This document shows positions 16,869-24,826 of a stretch of DNA of 28,322 bases, piece after piece (position 1 is the stretch's first letter; every line of letters begins with the position of its first letter). The stretch is from a virus. The position numbers and the translations under genes are program-made. Where the stretch lies: the IMG/VR virus record IMGVR_UViG_3300009609_000048, positions 1-28,322 of that record, one strand, 5' to 3'. The notes under the pieces were generated by a model. It was not told the DNA's origin, did no database searches, and saw nothing but the letters and a program-made list of their open reading frames with translations.

Positions 16869-17046
16869 TTGACTCCTTGTCGAGTTCTTTCTCGATGAGT
16901 TCAACTGCCGCACCCAGCCCATCGAGATATCCCTTGTTGTACCTCAACTCGTCAAGCGAGTCTGTGCGGATTTTACCGAGAACAGTTCCTTGTAGCCGCT
17001 CATGCTCCGCTACGAGTTTCCCGTAGATTCCAACTATGTTGATCAC
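16852..17046 (-). CDS. Small helical protein, 64 aa
   Basis: GTG start at 17046 embedded in the portal stop (TAGTG), implying coupled translation. The 64 aa product is helical and charged (MINIVGIYGKLVAEHERLQG; DGLGAAVELIEKELDKES), with amphipathic periodicity. I do not recognise it. Expression tied to portal suggests a partner in portal or head assembly. Nothing else can be said from sequence. Confidence 0.65.
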   Translation of the reverse strand: MINIVGIYGKLVAEHERLQGTVLGKIRTDSLDELRYNKGYLDGLGAAVELIEKELDKESNGKPG

Positions 17047-19370
17047 TATGCGACACCACCCTCAAGTTGGCTGAGCTCGCCACCAGCGGCCGCGACGTTG
17101 TTCGATTGGCCGCCGCCCATTCCACTCTGCATGGCTCCCGCGGCCTGCTTGGCCACCAATTGTCGCGCGTGCTTATTCATGTGCGACGAAAGGAACGCAA
17201 CCTGCCACGGCTGGAACGATTCGAACACCGAACTGTTCACGAGCCGGCGCAGTACCTGCAGGTGGCCCGCGTCGTCGTCAGTGGGTAGGATGTCCATGTC
17301 CTGTCCCGCGAGCATCAGTTCGATCTCGGACTCCTGGGACATTGGCGCGTGGCTGCCCGGGGACTGCGGTACGCCCGGATCCAGCTTGTCGATGTTGACG
17401 CCCTCGCTATTGTGGCGTAGGAAGTCGAGTATCAGTTCGCGGCGCGCGGCAGGATTCGCAAGGTACGCGGGATCGCCCGCGAGCATCTGGAACCGCTGGA
17501 TCGCGATCGTGCGACGCACCTCTTGGTTCGTGTTGGTACTGTTGCCGCGGAAGATGTATTCGAATTTGCCCTCCATGTCGGAGCGCGTGATCTTCTGCGG
17601 CTTTTCGGAGCCGGTGACCCAGAACCATTCCTCGTCGGGGCCAAAGTGGTGGCAGAGACTATGCACCTGGTACACGAGCTCCTTCCAACCACTCTGTTGC
17701 GCCTCCATGATGAACGAGTCGATTTTGGCGCTACCCTCGCTCAGGAGCGCAAGGGTACCACGCGCGGTGCGCGGGGCGTTACGGACCTGGGTTGAGCCGG
17801 CGGACTGCGGCGACATTGTGAGTCGGTCCGCAAACAGGAGCAATGAGTCTACGGACTGCAGGTTCGCGAGTGGCTGTTGCGGAAACGTGGGGAAGAAAAT
17901 CCCCTTGGCGTTCGCCACCGGCACGCCCATTCCGGGGCGCACACCGTTTTGAAGACTCGCATTGTCCCCGAACGCAATGGGTTCGTAAAAGAAGAACGGA
18001 TTGTTGATGATCTCCTGGGCCTCGTGCACCTGGTTCAGGGTGACGTCGCATTCCTCGTTGATGGGTAGGAGCCATTGCGCGATCGGGATCGTGTACCAGC
18101 GATTGTCGATCTGCACGCCATGCAGCGTCGGAAACGGACGATGCCCGTGCGGGAACACCGATTCGAGATAGTCGGTACGCACGATGGTTTCGGTGTAGGC
18201 CGGGATCTGGTAGATGACCTCCTCGACCTCACCATCCTCGTCCGCGTCATCGAGCGCATACACCTCGAAAATCAGAACCTTGTTGTCGACGAATGGCTCG
18301 AAGGTTCCGTTCGGCCTCTGGTACACACGCGAAAGATTCGAGTCGTGCTCGCCCACCTGAAGATCGCGCTGGTTCTTGAGTTCGGTATTCTCCTCGTGCT
18401 CCTCCATCTTCTCGGAGCGTCCCTGGGCACGCAGTCCATTCATGTCGGCCTCGGACAGGTTCCACTCGCCCGAGTCGACCTTCTCTTGGATCTGGTGCAG
18501 TGTGAGCCAGTACTGGCGCCCCACGCGCTCCGCGGTTTGTGGATCCATTGCGCGATACGGCAGGATGATGTCCTCGGGCTCGATGTTCTCAAACACGACC
18601 CCGTCGCGCACCACAACGGTGCGGTGGACACACAGCTCCACCTCGTCGACACGTTTGGTGTCGTAGAAGTAGACTTTGACATCCCTGTACTTGACGCGAT
18701 CCTCAATAAAGTTCACGGTCGCGACCAGGCCCTCGAAGCCCTCGAACTCGGTCTCTAGCGGAATGTCGGAGCCGTCCAACGAAATCGACGTGACGCTCAC
18801 TGCCTTACCGAACTGTTGCTGCAGAAGTTCGATTGGCAGTTTCAGTCGCTCGGCCAGTACCTCTGTGTCGAGCATGTCGGTCTCACCCACAAGCCAGTAT
18901 TTCTTCTGAAAACTGGTCTGGATACCCTTGCGCGTCTCGTACGAGTAGTACGGCATCAACACCGAAGGTCCATCCAACAACATTCCGCGCACCCAGCGCT
19001 GGATGTGGCGGTAACTGTCGGGGATGCTCACGGCGAACTTCCAGTTGAGGTACGCCTCATTCTTCCGGGTTTTTTCGGGATCGACGTCCTTCATGGGTCG
19101 GGACACGTTCACGAACGGGTCCGCACCGTACATGGCGTTCATTACCTTGAGCGTCATGCCCTCGACCTTCTCGGTAATCACCGGCAGGTGCATGTTGACC
19201 TGGCCCGGGTAACGAAGGTCGCGATCGATGTCCCCGTAGTAGTACTGGCGAATCTTCTCCAGCATCGCCATGTGCGGTTTGCGATCGCGCAAATCGCCAT
19301 CGATCAGCTCCAGAAGCTGCCGGCCGCGATCCTTGGCGAACTTCTCCGTTATCTGGATTGCACGCGCCAC
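17046..19370 (-). CDS. Portal protein (large podoviral type), 774 aa
   Basis: A 774 aa portal, close in size to the P22 gp1 type. The N-terminal segment carries YYYGDIDRDLRYPGQVNMHL and LPVITEKVEGMTLKVMNAMY; then come a wing region with DVKVYFYDTKRV, GHRPFPTLHGVQIDNRWYTI and PINEECDVTLNQVHEAQEII, the core AFGDNASLQNGVRPGMGVPV and the clip/stem region with RNAPRTARGTLALLSEGSAK. The C-terminus is long, with QSPGSHAPMSQESEIELM and a Gly/Gln-rich end, perhaps the barrel. The protein forms the dodecameric ring for DNA packaging and tail attachment. The start is GTG at 19370 within the previous stop (TAGTG). Order terS-terL-portal is classical. Confidence 0.88.
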   Translation of the reverse strand: MARAIQITEKFAKDRGRQLLELIDGDLRDRKPHMAMLEKIRQYYYGDIDRDLRYPGQVNMHLPVITEKVEGMTLKVMNAMYGADPFVNVSRPMKDVDPEKTRKNEAYLNWKFAVSIPDSYRHIQRWVRGMLLDGPSVLMPYYSYETRKGIQTSFQKKYWLVGETDMLDTEVLAERLKLPIELLQQQFGKAVSVTSISLDGSDIPLETEFEGFEGLVATVNFIEDRVKYRDVKVYFYDTKRVDEVELCVHRTVVVRDGVVFENIEPEDIILPYRAMDPQTAERVGRQYWLTLHQIQEKVDSGEWNLSEADMNGLRAQGRSEKMEEHEENTELKNQRDLQVGEHDSNLSRVYQRPNGTFEPFVDNKVLIFEVYALDDADEDGEVEEVIYQIPAYTETIVRTDYLESVFPHGHRPFPTLHGVQIDNRWYTIPIAQWLLPINEECDVTLNQVHEAQEIINNPFFFYEPIAFGDNASLQNGVRPGMGVPVANAKGIFFPTFPQQPLANLQSVDSLLLFADRLTMSPQSAGSTQVRNAPRTARGTLALLSEGSAKIDSFIMEAQQSGWKELVYQVHSLCHHFGPDEEWFWVTGSEKPQKITRSDMEGKFEYIFRGNSTNTNQEVRRTIAIQRFQMLAGDPAYLANPAARRELILDFLRHNSEGVNIDKLDPGVPQSPGSHAPMSQESEIELMLAGQDMDILPTDDDAGHLQVLRRLVNSSVFESFQPWQVAFLSSHMNKHARQLVAKQAAGAMQSGMGGGQSNNVAAAGGELSQLEGGVA

Positions 19371-19732
19371 TAGTCGGTCACCACGTACTCAATGCGTGCC
19401 TCTTGCGCGCCCGTGTTACGCACCCACAGGTGCGAGAAAGAAGCGGTCATCATCAGGACTCCGTTTGCCGAGAGCGTCCACTTGTTGGCGGGTGTCACGC
19501 CCAATCCAACCAGAATCTCTTTGTCGGTCTCCAACATGATGCGCGCCCCAACCGCGACACCACCCAGATTCACCTGCTGCGAGGTCGACATGTTGGTCGA
19601 AAGTACAGCGCGCTCGGTCGTATGCTCCGTGTAGTCGGTGTCCTCGCTCACGTACGACTGGTCGTAGAGAGTAGTGCCGTTGCGCGTGAGGCGCACACGA
19701 ACGAAGTCCTTGCCCTTGAGGCTATCTGCCAT
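19370..19732 (-). CDS. Beta-rich small protein between terminase and portal, 120 aa
   Basis: A 120 aa protein predicted mostly beta (DFVRVRLTRNGTTLYDQSYV; ANKWTLSANGVLMMTASFSH; TGAQEARIEYVVTD), with a good GGAG site five bases before the ATG and an 11 nt overlap with the terminase end. I do not recognise a family. Similar small beta proteins next to portal genes can be head-completion or decoration proteins; this is inference from position. Confidence 0.7.
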   Translation of the reverse strand: MADSLKGKDFVRVRLTRNGTTLYDQSYVSEDTDYTEHTTERAVLSTNMSTSQQVNLGGVAVGARIMLETDKEILVGLGVTPANKWTLSANGVLMMTASFSHLWVRNTGAQEARIEYVVTD

Positions 19733-21326
19733 CGCGTCTCCAGAAGGCGGTCGATTCGACCGTCCGTGATTGAATCTGCTGCTTCATCGTGTGCTTCAAC
19801 ATCCGGAACGTAAGTCCGGACTGGAACCCGTATCTGATCAGATCGATGAAGTCGTCGTTTACTTTGCGCACTTCTTGCTTCTCACCCTTGACATCGCGTT
19901 GCTTACCCGAGGCCCAATCATCCCACACGAAGCGCAGGAAGTTCATCTTCACGTGCTGGCACGTGTTGACGACGACCAGTTGGGGCTTGCTCCATTCGTA
20001 CGGGAGACGCAGCGCCTCGTGAATCGCATCGAATCCGGCGTCCGCGTTCCGCTTGTTCGCGAGAATGTGTGGCAACTTGTTGTCGATGAACCGTGACCAG
20101 ATCGACTCTCCCGTGGTGCGGTCCGTTTCGCGCGAGGACCAGTCGATGAGTCGTGTAACCACGTTCTCGCTTTCGTCAGTCTGGACGAATGTGGGTTTGT
20201 CCTGGTGGTCCCGTCCCGTTTCCTTCCACTTCTCGGCGCGCTTGATTGCGTCGGATACCGTGTCCACTGTCTTCAACGACTCGTCAAACATGTCGCGGTA
20301 GACGATGAACTGGTTGTCGGGGCTGATCGCGATCCAAAGTACCGCGACCGGTTTACGCTTGTGCGGATCGCAGAGTTCCACACGCGGCCAGTGCGCCGGG
20401 ATGTCGAAGGGCGGAACCCAGAACGGTGGTTCGGGCTTCCACTCCTTGAACACGCGGCCGGTCAGGTGCAGCCATTCGCGCCCGACACGCGCGGCGCGCT
20501 GATCGTCGCGCAAACCCGCGATGAAGGACTCGATGGCCTTGCGCGGGAGTACGCCCCCGTTGTCGACACAATTGTCCCAGATCGAGAACTCGAATACGCG
20601 CACCGCGCCGCCTAGATCGTTCGCGCGCGACTCGATCACGTCCGCGATCCAGGGCTGGGATAGTGGCGTAAGCGTGAGCCAATAGTGCCCGCCGTGATCC
20701 ACGAGACCACGCGTCAGGGCCGCGTACTTGTTGTAGCCAATCGGTTCGTCGCCCCAAAACCAGTGCCCACTGGTCCCCTCGAAGACGTCGTCCTCCTGGT
20801 CGTCCGACATGAAGTAGATGACGCTTCCGTTGTTCCAGATAATTTCGACCGGGATCCCGCGCGTATCGAACTTGGTCTTGTACCACCCGAGCGGCGCCCA
20901 TTCGCGAAATTTCGGGTAGATGTTCTGTTTGATCGCCTGGTTGTAGTTCTGCGCGATCACGCGCCCAATGTTCGGGACCGGAATCGGCCGACCATCCGAG
21001 AGTCGCACTATCCGGTTCGGGTCGTCCTTCGGGAGCCAGGGGCGCTCGCCGAGCGAGTACGCGATCGCTTCGCAGACCCCGGACACGGACTTACCCGAGC
21101 GGTTGTCACCCAGCACCAGTCGCTCATTCACGGCCGGGCCCGCCTGATGAAACGCCGCCTGAACCCCGCGTGGCCCGAGTTCGGACTTCGTCCGGGGCCG
21201 GTAGAAACAAATCTTCTGGGTCCGGTACGCTGCCTCCAACGCGACGAGGTCGCGGTACAGGTCGCGCAGGTCCGCGATCAACTTGATGTCTTGGTCAAGC
21301 CTGGTTACGGAAGTCGAGTCGTCCAT
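19722..21326 (-). CDS. terL: Terminase large subunit, 534 aa
   Basis: The DNA-packaging motor ATPase/nuclease. Counting from ATG 21326: Walker A is GDNRSGKS (73-80), and Walker B with the catalytic Glu is HWFWGDEP (188-195). The C-terminal nuclease domain begins with the metal-binding Asp in VELCDPHKRKPVAVLWIAIS (Asp 320), and the terminal metal-binding segment is DDFIDLIRYG (491-500). All main motifs are intact. The start is uncertain: ATG 21326 (AGAGGA just upstream but very close) or ATG 21344. Both overlap the small subunit end, as expected for coupled terminase genes. Confidence 0.92.
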   Translation of the reverse strand: MDDSTSVTRLDQDIKLIADLRDLYRDLVALEAAYRTQKICFYRPRTKSELGPRGVQAAFHQAGPAVNERLVLGDNRSGKSVSGVCEAIAYSLGERPWLPKDDPNRIVRLSDGRPIPVPNIGRVIAQNYNQAIKQNIYPKFREWAPLGWYKTKFDTRGIPVEIIWNNGSVIYFMSDDQEDDVFEGTSGHWFWGDEPIGYNKYAALTRGLVDHGGHYWLTLTPLSQPWIADVIESRANDLGGAVRVFEFSIWDNCVDNGGVLPRKAIESFIAGLRDDQRAARVGREWLHLTGRVFKEWKPEPPFWVPPFDIPAHWPRVELCDPHKRKPVAVLWIAISPDNQFIVYRDMFDESLKTVDTVSDAIKRAEKWKETGRDHQDKPTFVQTDESENVVTRLIDWSSRETDRTTGESIWSRFIDNKLPHILANKRNADAGFDAIHEALRLPYEWSKPQLVVVNTCQHVKMNFLRFVWDDWASGKQRDVKGEKQEVRKVNDDFIDLIRYGFQSGLTFRMLKHTMKQQIQSRTVESTAFWRRDGR

Positions 21327-21978
21327 TGTCCTCTGTTGGCGCATCCGCCTGTTCGACCTCAACCAGTGCATCGAGCCGCGTAGCAAGATCCGGATTGTCT
21401 TCGCGGAAATCAACCTTGAGCACCGAGATGTTGGTGACGCGGTGCTTGATCGCGGTGATAAGCTGCTCGATGCTCTCGGGCATCAGCAACTTGCCGGTCT
21501 GATTGTCCTCGGCAATCGCGCGGCTATAGTCCCGCAGTACCCGCAACTTGTCGGTGAAGATCCCGGCCGCGATCGCCTTTTGCGAGAGCGAGGGGCCGTA
21601 GTGCGTGTAACCCACGAGTTCGCCCTTCGAGTTGTGGATCGGGATCCGGCCCGATTCTAGGTCCTCTGGGGTGAGCGAATCGAGCACCTGTTCGGTCGAC
21701 TCGTAGAACCGCTCCGTGAGCGTGTCCGCCATTGCCTGTTTCTGGCCCTCGATCACCTTTGGGTCCTTGGTACTCTCGATCGCCTTGATCACGTTGTACA
21801 CGGTCGTGGGCGTCACGCCCATAGCGCGCGCCGTGGCCGACTTGTTTCCCAGCGCGAGGTACGACTGGTAAATCGCTTCTCGTTCGGGTGTCGTGAGTCC
21901 GTGCCCGCGACCTTTGTGCTTACCGCGCGTGAGGTCCGGGGTACCGGCCGGTTTCGGTTTCTTGATGCCCTTGGGCAC
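21295..21978 (-). CDS. terS: Terminase small subunit-like protein, 227 aa
   Basis: GTG start at 21978 is chosen because GGAGG lies eight bases upstream, one base after the preceding stop; an ATG at 21993 is possible but poorly led. Residues about 28-68 form a helix-turn-helix (TTPEREAIYQSYLALGNKSA, then TARAMGVTPTTVYNVIKAI). A second conserved region, YGPSLSQKAIAAGIFTDKLR (near 140-160), is the S-L-S-Q-x-A-x-x-x-G-[IL]-x-x-D-K pattern I associate with phage small-terminase-like proteins. It should recognise pac/cos DNA and stimulate the large subunit encoded next, which overlaps its 3' end. Confidence 0.8.
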   Translation of the reverse strand: MPKGIKKPKPAGTPDLTRGKHKGRGHGLTTPEREAIYQSYLALGNKSATARAMGVTPTTVYNVIKAIESTKDPKVIEGQKQAMADTLTERFYESTEQVLDSLTPEDLESGRIPIHNSKGELVGYTHYGPSLSQKAIAAGIFTDKLRVLRDYSRAIAEDNQTGKLLMPESIEQLITAIKHRVTNISVLKVDFREDNPDLATRLDALVEVEQADAPTEDNGRLDFRNQA

Positions 21979-21979
21979 G

Positions 21980-22222
21980 TTACCTGCCTCCATCAATTGG
22001 AAACACTGGAATGATGTAGGGATTCTTGATGTCCGCGCGCTTCTGTCCCAGTGTTTCATACACGGGCGGGCGTAGGATGCGCTTGATCCACACTTCGACA
22101 GTGAGCGTATTCAGGTCATCAATCACTTTGGGATCGGTCGCGATGAGCAGTTGCTTCTCGCGCCAGAATGTGAACGCCTCGATCGTCTCCTTCTCAAAGT
22201 CTGCGCCAAGATCCATGCTCAT
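21980..22222 (-). CDS. Uncharacterised small protein, 80 aa
   Basis: ATG at 22222 (a second in-frame ATG at 22216 is possible); the upstream site is weak. The 80 aa product is acidic-to-mixed, helical at the N-terminus (DFEKETIEAFTFWREKQLLI), with Pro/Ile-rich C-terminal strands (NPYIIPVFPIDGGR). I recognise no family. Its TAA is one base before the terminase small-subunit GTG, and the ribosome site for that gene lies inside this one, so the two are probably co-translated. Confidence 0.65.
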   Translation of the reverse strand: MSMDLGADFEKETIEAFTFWREKQLLIATDPKVIDDLNTLTVEVWIKRILRPPVYETLGQKRADIKNPYIIPVFPIDGGR

Positions 22223-22230
22223 GTGTAGTC

Positions 22231-22602
22231 CTATCCCGAGACGCCGATTTCGCCCTCGGCTGTAAGCGTGAGAGCGGTCGCCGTACCGGCGCCGCCAACC
22301 AAAAAGTCTGCCGAGTCGAGGCGCAGCGCGCCGTACCAGTCGATCGCCGAATTGGGCGGGACGGGTGTACCCGTGCCGACTACTTCCGTGCCGGCCCCAT
22401 TGGCAGCGGATGTGCCGAGCCACAGCGAGAACGTCGCGGCCGTGGCCGTCTTGTTCGTGATCCGAATGTGGCGCAGGATCACGTACTGCGGGGACGATCC
22501 CCCATTCACTCCCCCACTCGCCGTGGGTGGATTAAGGATGTTGGTCGTGAGCGTGGTCGTGAGCGCAATCGGTCCGAGTCTGAAAAGTTTGTTGGCTGCC
22601 AT
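22231..22602 (-). CDS. Small beta-rich structural protein, 123 aa
   Basis: A 123 aa Thr/Ala/Gly-rich beta protein (ALTTTLTTNILNPPT; YVILRHIRITNKTATAATFS; WLGTSAANGAGTEVVGTGTP). The PQYVILRHIRITNKT...FSLWLG pattern is common in small phage tail or head-surface proteins of unknown function. It lies 8 nt after the glycine-rich fibre gene, suggesting a fibre partner, for example a tip or chaperone; this is inference. AGGA precedes the ATG. Confidence 0.7.
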   Translation of the reverse strand: MAANKLFRLGPIALTTTLTTNILNPPTASGGVNGGSSPQYVILRHIRITNKTATAATFSLWLGTSAANGAGTEVVGTGTPVPPNSAIDWYGALRLDSADFLVGGAGTATALTLTAEGEIGVSG

Positions 22603-22610
22603 GTGTATTC

Positions 22611-23846
22611 CTAGAAAAACGTGTAGACCCGAATCTCGCCGCGTCCGCCCGCGCCCCCTGGCCCACCACTACCTGGATCGTCGCCCGATCCGCCGCCGCC
22701 TCCGCCACCACCAACTGCTCCTCCGTTACCCGCAATACCGCCGCTTCCTCCGCCACCAGTTTCGGCTGCGCCACTACCTCCTCCACCTTGACCCGATTTG
22801 GCACTGGTTCCATCAGCGCCGTTGCCGCCGTCCGTCCCACTTACCCCGCTCGCACCCGCGGCTCCGCCCCCACCAGCCGTGTACGCGTTCGAGTCTCCTC
22901 CCGCCGTGGGTTCGAATGGTACCGAGTTGTTACTATTGCCACCGTGCCCGCCTCCACCACCTCCGTACATCGCGCTGCCACCGATACCGATTTGGGAAAC
23001 GCCGTTGTGGCCACCACCCCCGCCACCGCCGTACTCGGCCAGGCCGCCACTACTGGCACTCGCGCTGCCCGAGGCCCCGGCTCCACCCACCACTGTGGTT
23101 CCGCCCGCTCCCGGTGTACCACCAACCCCCAGGGCCGTAGTCCCCAGGGCCCCGTTGCCGAAGGTACCGCCGCCCCCTCCGCCTCCACCGGCCTCGACCG
23201 CCACGCGCCCGCGTCTTCCGCCACCGCCAGAGCCCGCGCGCACACGGATCGTTGTCCCAAAGGTCGAGGTGCCCCCGGTTCCCCCGTCCGTGCCATCTCC
23301 GCCCACTCCCCCGGATCCGGCCGCGCCCGCGGCGCCCACCACAAAGGATTCGGTGGCTCCGAGATCGTCTGGGGTAAACACTTTAGCCGAGTACGCTCCG
23401 CCTCCGCCGCCCGATCCTCCCATGTGGGTAGTGCCCGTGGCCGCAGATCCGCCACCACCACCGCCTCCCCCACCCACGCACACAACGTAGATCCACTTTG
23501 CGCCCGGGAGTTTCACCCAGGTACCCGCGCCCGGGGTCGAATAGGTCTGAACGTAAACCGGTGTGCGCGCCGCGATCAGGGACGTTGGGAGCTCGTCCGC
23601 GTACGGGACCTCGTCCGATGACATGAACGCGCCCGAGGGTACGCTGGGCGCGGTGTCCCCATCTACGCCCACAGACAGGAGCGCGAGGTTCGCTGCCGAG
23701 AGCGAGATCCGGTAGAGCTGGGCCGCGATCGTGGGATCCCGGCGCAGCGACGTCGGCGAGGGTACGCCCGTAACCACATCGAGCGCGTCCGCGATCGACG
23801 CGAGACGGCCGACTATGGTCTTGTCCTGGTCCTGGTTCTGTGCCAT
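22611..23846 (-). CDS. Glycine-rich tail fibre/adhesin, 411 aa
   Basis: A 411 aa protein. Residues 1-105 are ordinary (a helical start, RLASIADALDVVTGVPSP, then ISLSAANLALLSVGVDGD). From about residue 108, TWVKLPGAKWIYVVCVGGG opens a glycine-rich domain running to the C-terminus, with many Gly runs of 4-9 separated by short Ala/Ser/Thr segments, closing with GGRGEIRVYTF. This W-x-x-P...V-x-x-x-G-G-G...G-G-x-G-x-[IV]-x-V-x-x architecture is known in phage tail tips and is likely to form polyglycine-II sandwiches that bind the host receptor. No clear Shine-Dalgarno is seen, and a large palindrome lies just upstream. Gly-rich regions are often hypervariable. Confidence 0.82.
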   Translation of the reverse strand: MAQNQDQDKTIVGRLASIADALDVVTGVPSPTSLRRDPTIAAQLYRISLSAANLALLSVGVDGDTAPSVPSGAFMSSDEVPYADELPTSLIAARTPVYVQTYSTPGAGTWVKLPGAKWIYVVCVGGGGGGGGGSAATGTTHMGGSGGGGGAYSAKVFTPDDLGATESFVVGAAGAAGSGGVGGDGTDGGTGGTSTFGTTIRVRAGSGGGGRRGRVAVEAGGGGGGGGTFGNGALGTTALGVGGTPGAGGTTVVGGAGASGSASASSGGLAEYGGGGGGGHNGVSQIGIGGSAMYGGGGGGHGGNSNNSVPFEPTAGGDSNAYTAGGGGAAGASGVSGTDGGNGADGTSAKSGQGGGGSGAAETGGGGSGGIAGNGGAVGGGGGGGGSGDDPGSGGPGGAGGRGEIRVYTFF

Positions 23847-23857
23847 CGGTGGTGACG

Positions 23858-23889
23858 CCGGGGAACCGGTATATATACCTGTTCCCCGG
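23858..23889. repeat. 32-bp near-perfect palindrome upstream of the fibre gene
   Basis: Fifteen of sixteen base pairs are complementary: CCGGGGAAC (23858-23866) pairs with GTTCCCCGG (23881-23889), one mismatch at 23867/23880, and the centre GGTATATATACC is itself a perfect palindrome. It sits in the 122-bp gap between the 45 aa membrane gene and the fibre gene, 12 bp before the fibre ATG. It could form an RNA hairpin that separates or stabilises messages, or serve as a dimeric-protein site. There is no U-run for classical termination. Confidence 0.7.
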
Positions 23890-23968
23890 GATTGGGGGCC
23901 GCGCCGGGTTCCATGCGAGCCTCTCGGTGGATGTGTCTCGTGTCACCGGGCGCGGCCACTCCCCGTTA

Positions 23969-24106
23969 CTACTTGCTGACCGACTCCGTGGACGGGCTGG
24001 TCGGAAAGGGATTCTGCTCAATATGGTTCTGGACCGCGAGGTACAGGGCCATGACGGCTGCGGCGATCCATACCGCGATGTTGGCAACTTTCTGAAAGAG
24101 CTTCAT
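23969..24106 (-). CDS. Small single-pass membrane protein, 45 aa (holin candidate)
   Basis: A 45 aa protein: a short basic N-terminus (MKLFQK), one hydrophobic helix at about residues 7-26 (VANIAVWIAAAVMALYLAVQ) and a polar tail ending in SVSK. AAGGAG is three to four bases from the ATG, which overlaps the stop of the HicB-like gene (ATGA). Phage membrane proteins this small are often holins, pinholins or spanin-like accessories, but no endolysin is visible nearby, so the holin idea is weak inference. The following 122 bp to the fibre gene contain only the palindrome. Confidence 0.7.
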   Translation of the reverse strand: MKLFQKVANIAVWIAAAVMALYLAVQNHIEQNPFPTSPSTESVSK

Positions 24107-24513
24107 TTTTCTCCTTGGGTTGGTGCTGAGGTAATTTCGTACGGACCGGAGCCGTCAGCGGGCGCCTCCGGTTCGAGTTCGTCGGCGGCTGCGGCCGCCA
24201 TTTCCTTGGCGCGTAATTCGTCCTGGAGCTTAAGGCCGTGCATGAGGCGGTCTATGGCGTTCTGGCGGGTGAAGCCCTGGGCGACTATGCCCGCCGCTGG
24301 TAGCTCGGCCACGTAGCAGCCGACCTGTGGATCGAATGAGCAGCGCGTTGCCTTGCGGATGACGCGCATACGGTGCGCCGCGAACTTGATGATGTCGAGG
24401 GTCGCGCGCAGCTCGGCCATTGCGTCGTCCGCGGTTTCGGCGGTGCACTCCAGGTGGTCGAGGGGCGCGGCCGCGACGAAGCAGGTGTCGTTGATGCGCT
24501 TAAGGGTTATCAC
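24103..24513 (-). CDS. Tandem HicB-like domain protein, 136 aa
   Basis: GTG start at 24513 overlapping the stop of the 83 aa gene (GTGA); an upstream frame extension lies within that gene. The product seems to contain two copies of a HicB-antitoxin-like unit: about residues 5-40 (CFVAAAPLDHLECTAETADD, then AMAELRATLDIIK) and about 58-97 (VGCYVAELPAAGIVAQGFTR, then QNAIDRLMHGLKLQDEL). Each has V-A-x-x-P...T-x-x-[DN]-A-x-x-x-L-x-x-x-L. An acidic Ala/Glu tail follows. HicB proteins bind HicA toxin and often DNA, but no HicA-like gene is visible here. As the second gene of the late block it may regulate, but that is inference. Confidence 0.6.
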   Translation of the reverse strand: MITLKRINDTCFVAAAPLDHLECTAETADDAMAELRATLDIIKFAAHRMRVIRKATRCSFDPQVGCYVAELPAAGIVAQGFTRQNAIDRLMHGLKLQDELRAKEMAAAAADELEPEAPADGSGPYEITSAPTQGEK

Positions 24514-24761
24514 AGCGTGGGTTCCCCCGGATCCTTGACGCCCCCGAAGTGGTACGTGGGGTTGATCAGAATCTCCAGCAGGTCGATGATCCGATCGAGC
24601 TTGGTCCCGATATCGTTCGATGTCAGGGGTGCGTAGCGCCACACCGGCGGCTTTGTCAGCTCGGGCATCGGGACGTAAACCATGCCGGGACTATTGGTTA
24701 CGGTCTGGGACGATGGGTCATTACCCGGAAGTGTCAGGTCATCATGGCAGCTATCGGACAT
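24510..24761 (-). CDS. First gene of the leftward block, 83 aa, unknown
   Basis: The start at 24761 is chosen over a frame extension to 24905 because AGAAGG precedes this ATG and because the extension would run through the sigma-54-like promoter at 24827-24842. The 83 aa product is polar at the N-terminus and contains Pro-rich MVYVPMPELTKPPVWRYAPL and an amphipathic helix (SNDIGTKLDRIIDLLEILIN, about 48-67). I do not recognise it. It is coupled to the HicB-like gene (GTGA) and is the first gene after the putative late promoter. Confidence 0.65.
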   Translation of the reverse strand: MSDSCHDDLTLPGNDPSSQTVTNSPGMVYVPMPELTKPPVWRYAPLTSNDIGTKLDRIIDLLEILINPTYHFGGVKDPGEPTL

Positions 24762-24826
24762 CGTGTCACACCTTCTGGGTCTGGTTACCCGGTTCGAGGG
24801 CCTTTTTGCCCCGTGGGGACTGTATA

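Noticed and set aside
22611-23846. Glycine-rich protein as a PE_PGRS-type mycobacterial protein
   Set aside because: The entry segment with W-V-K-L-P and the closing G-R-G-E-I-R-V-Y-T-F fit phage tail-tip glycine-rich domains, there is no PE domain, and the neighbours are phage genes.
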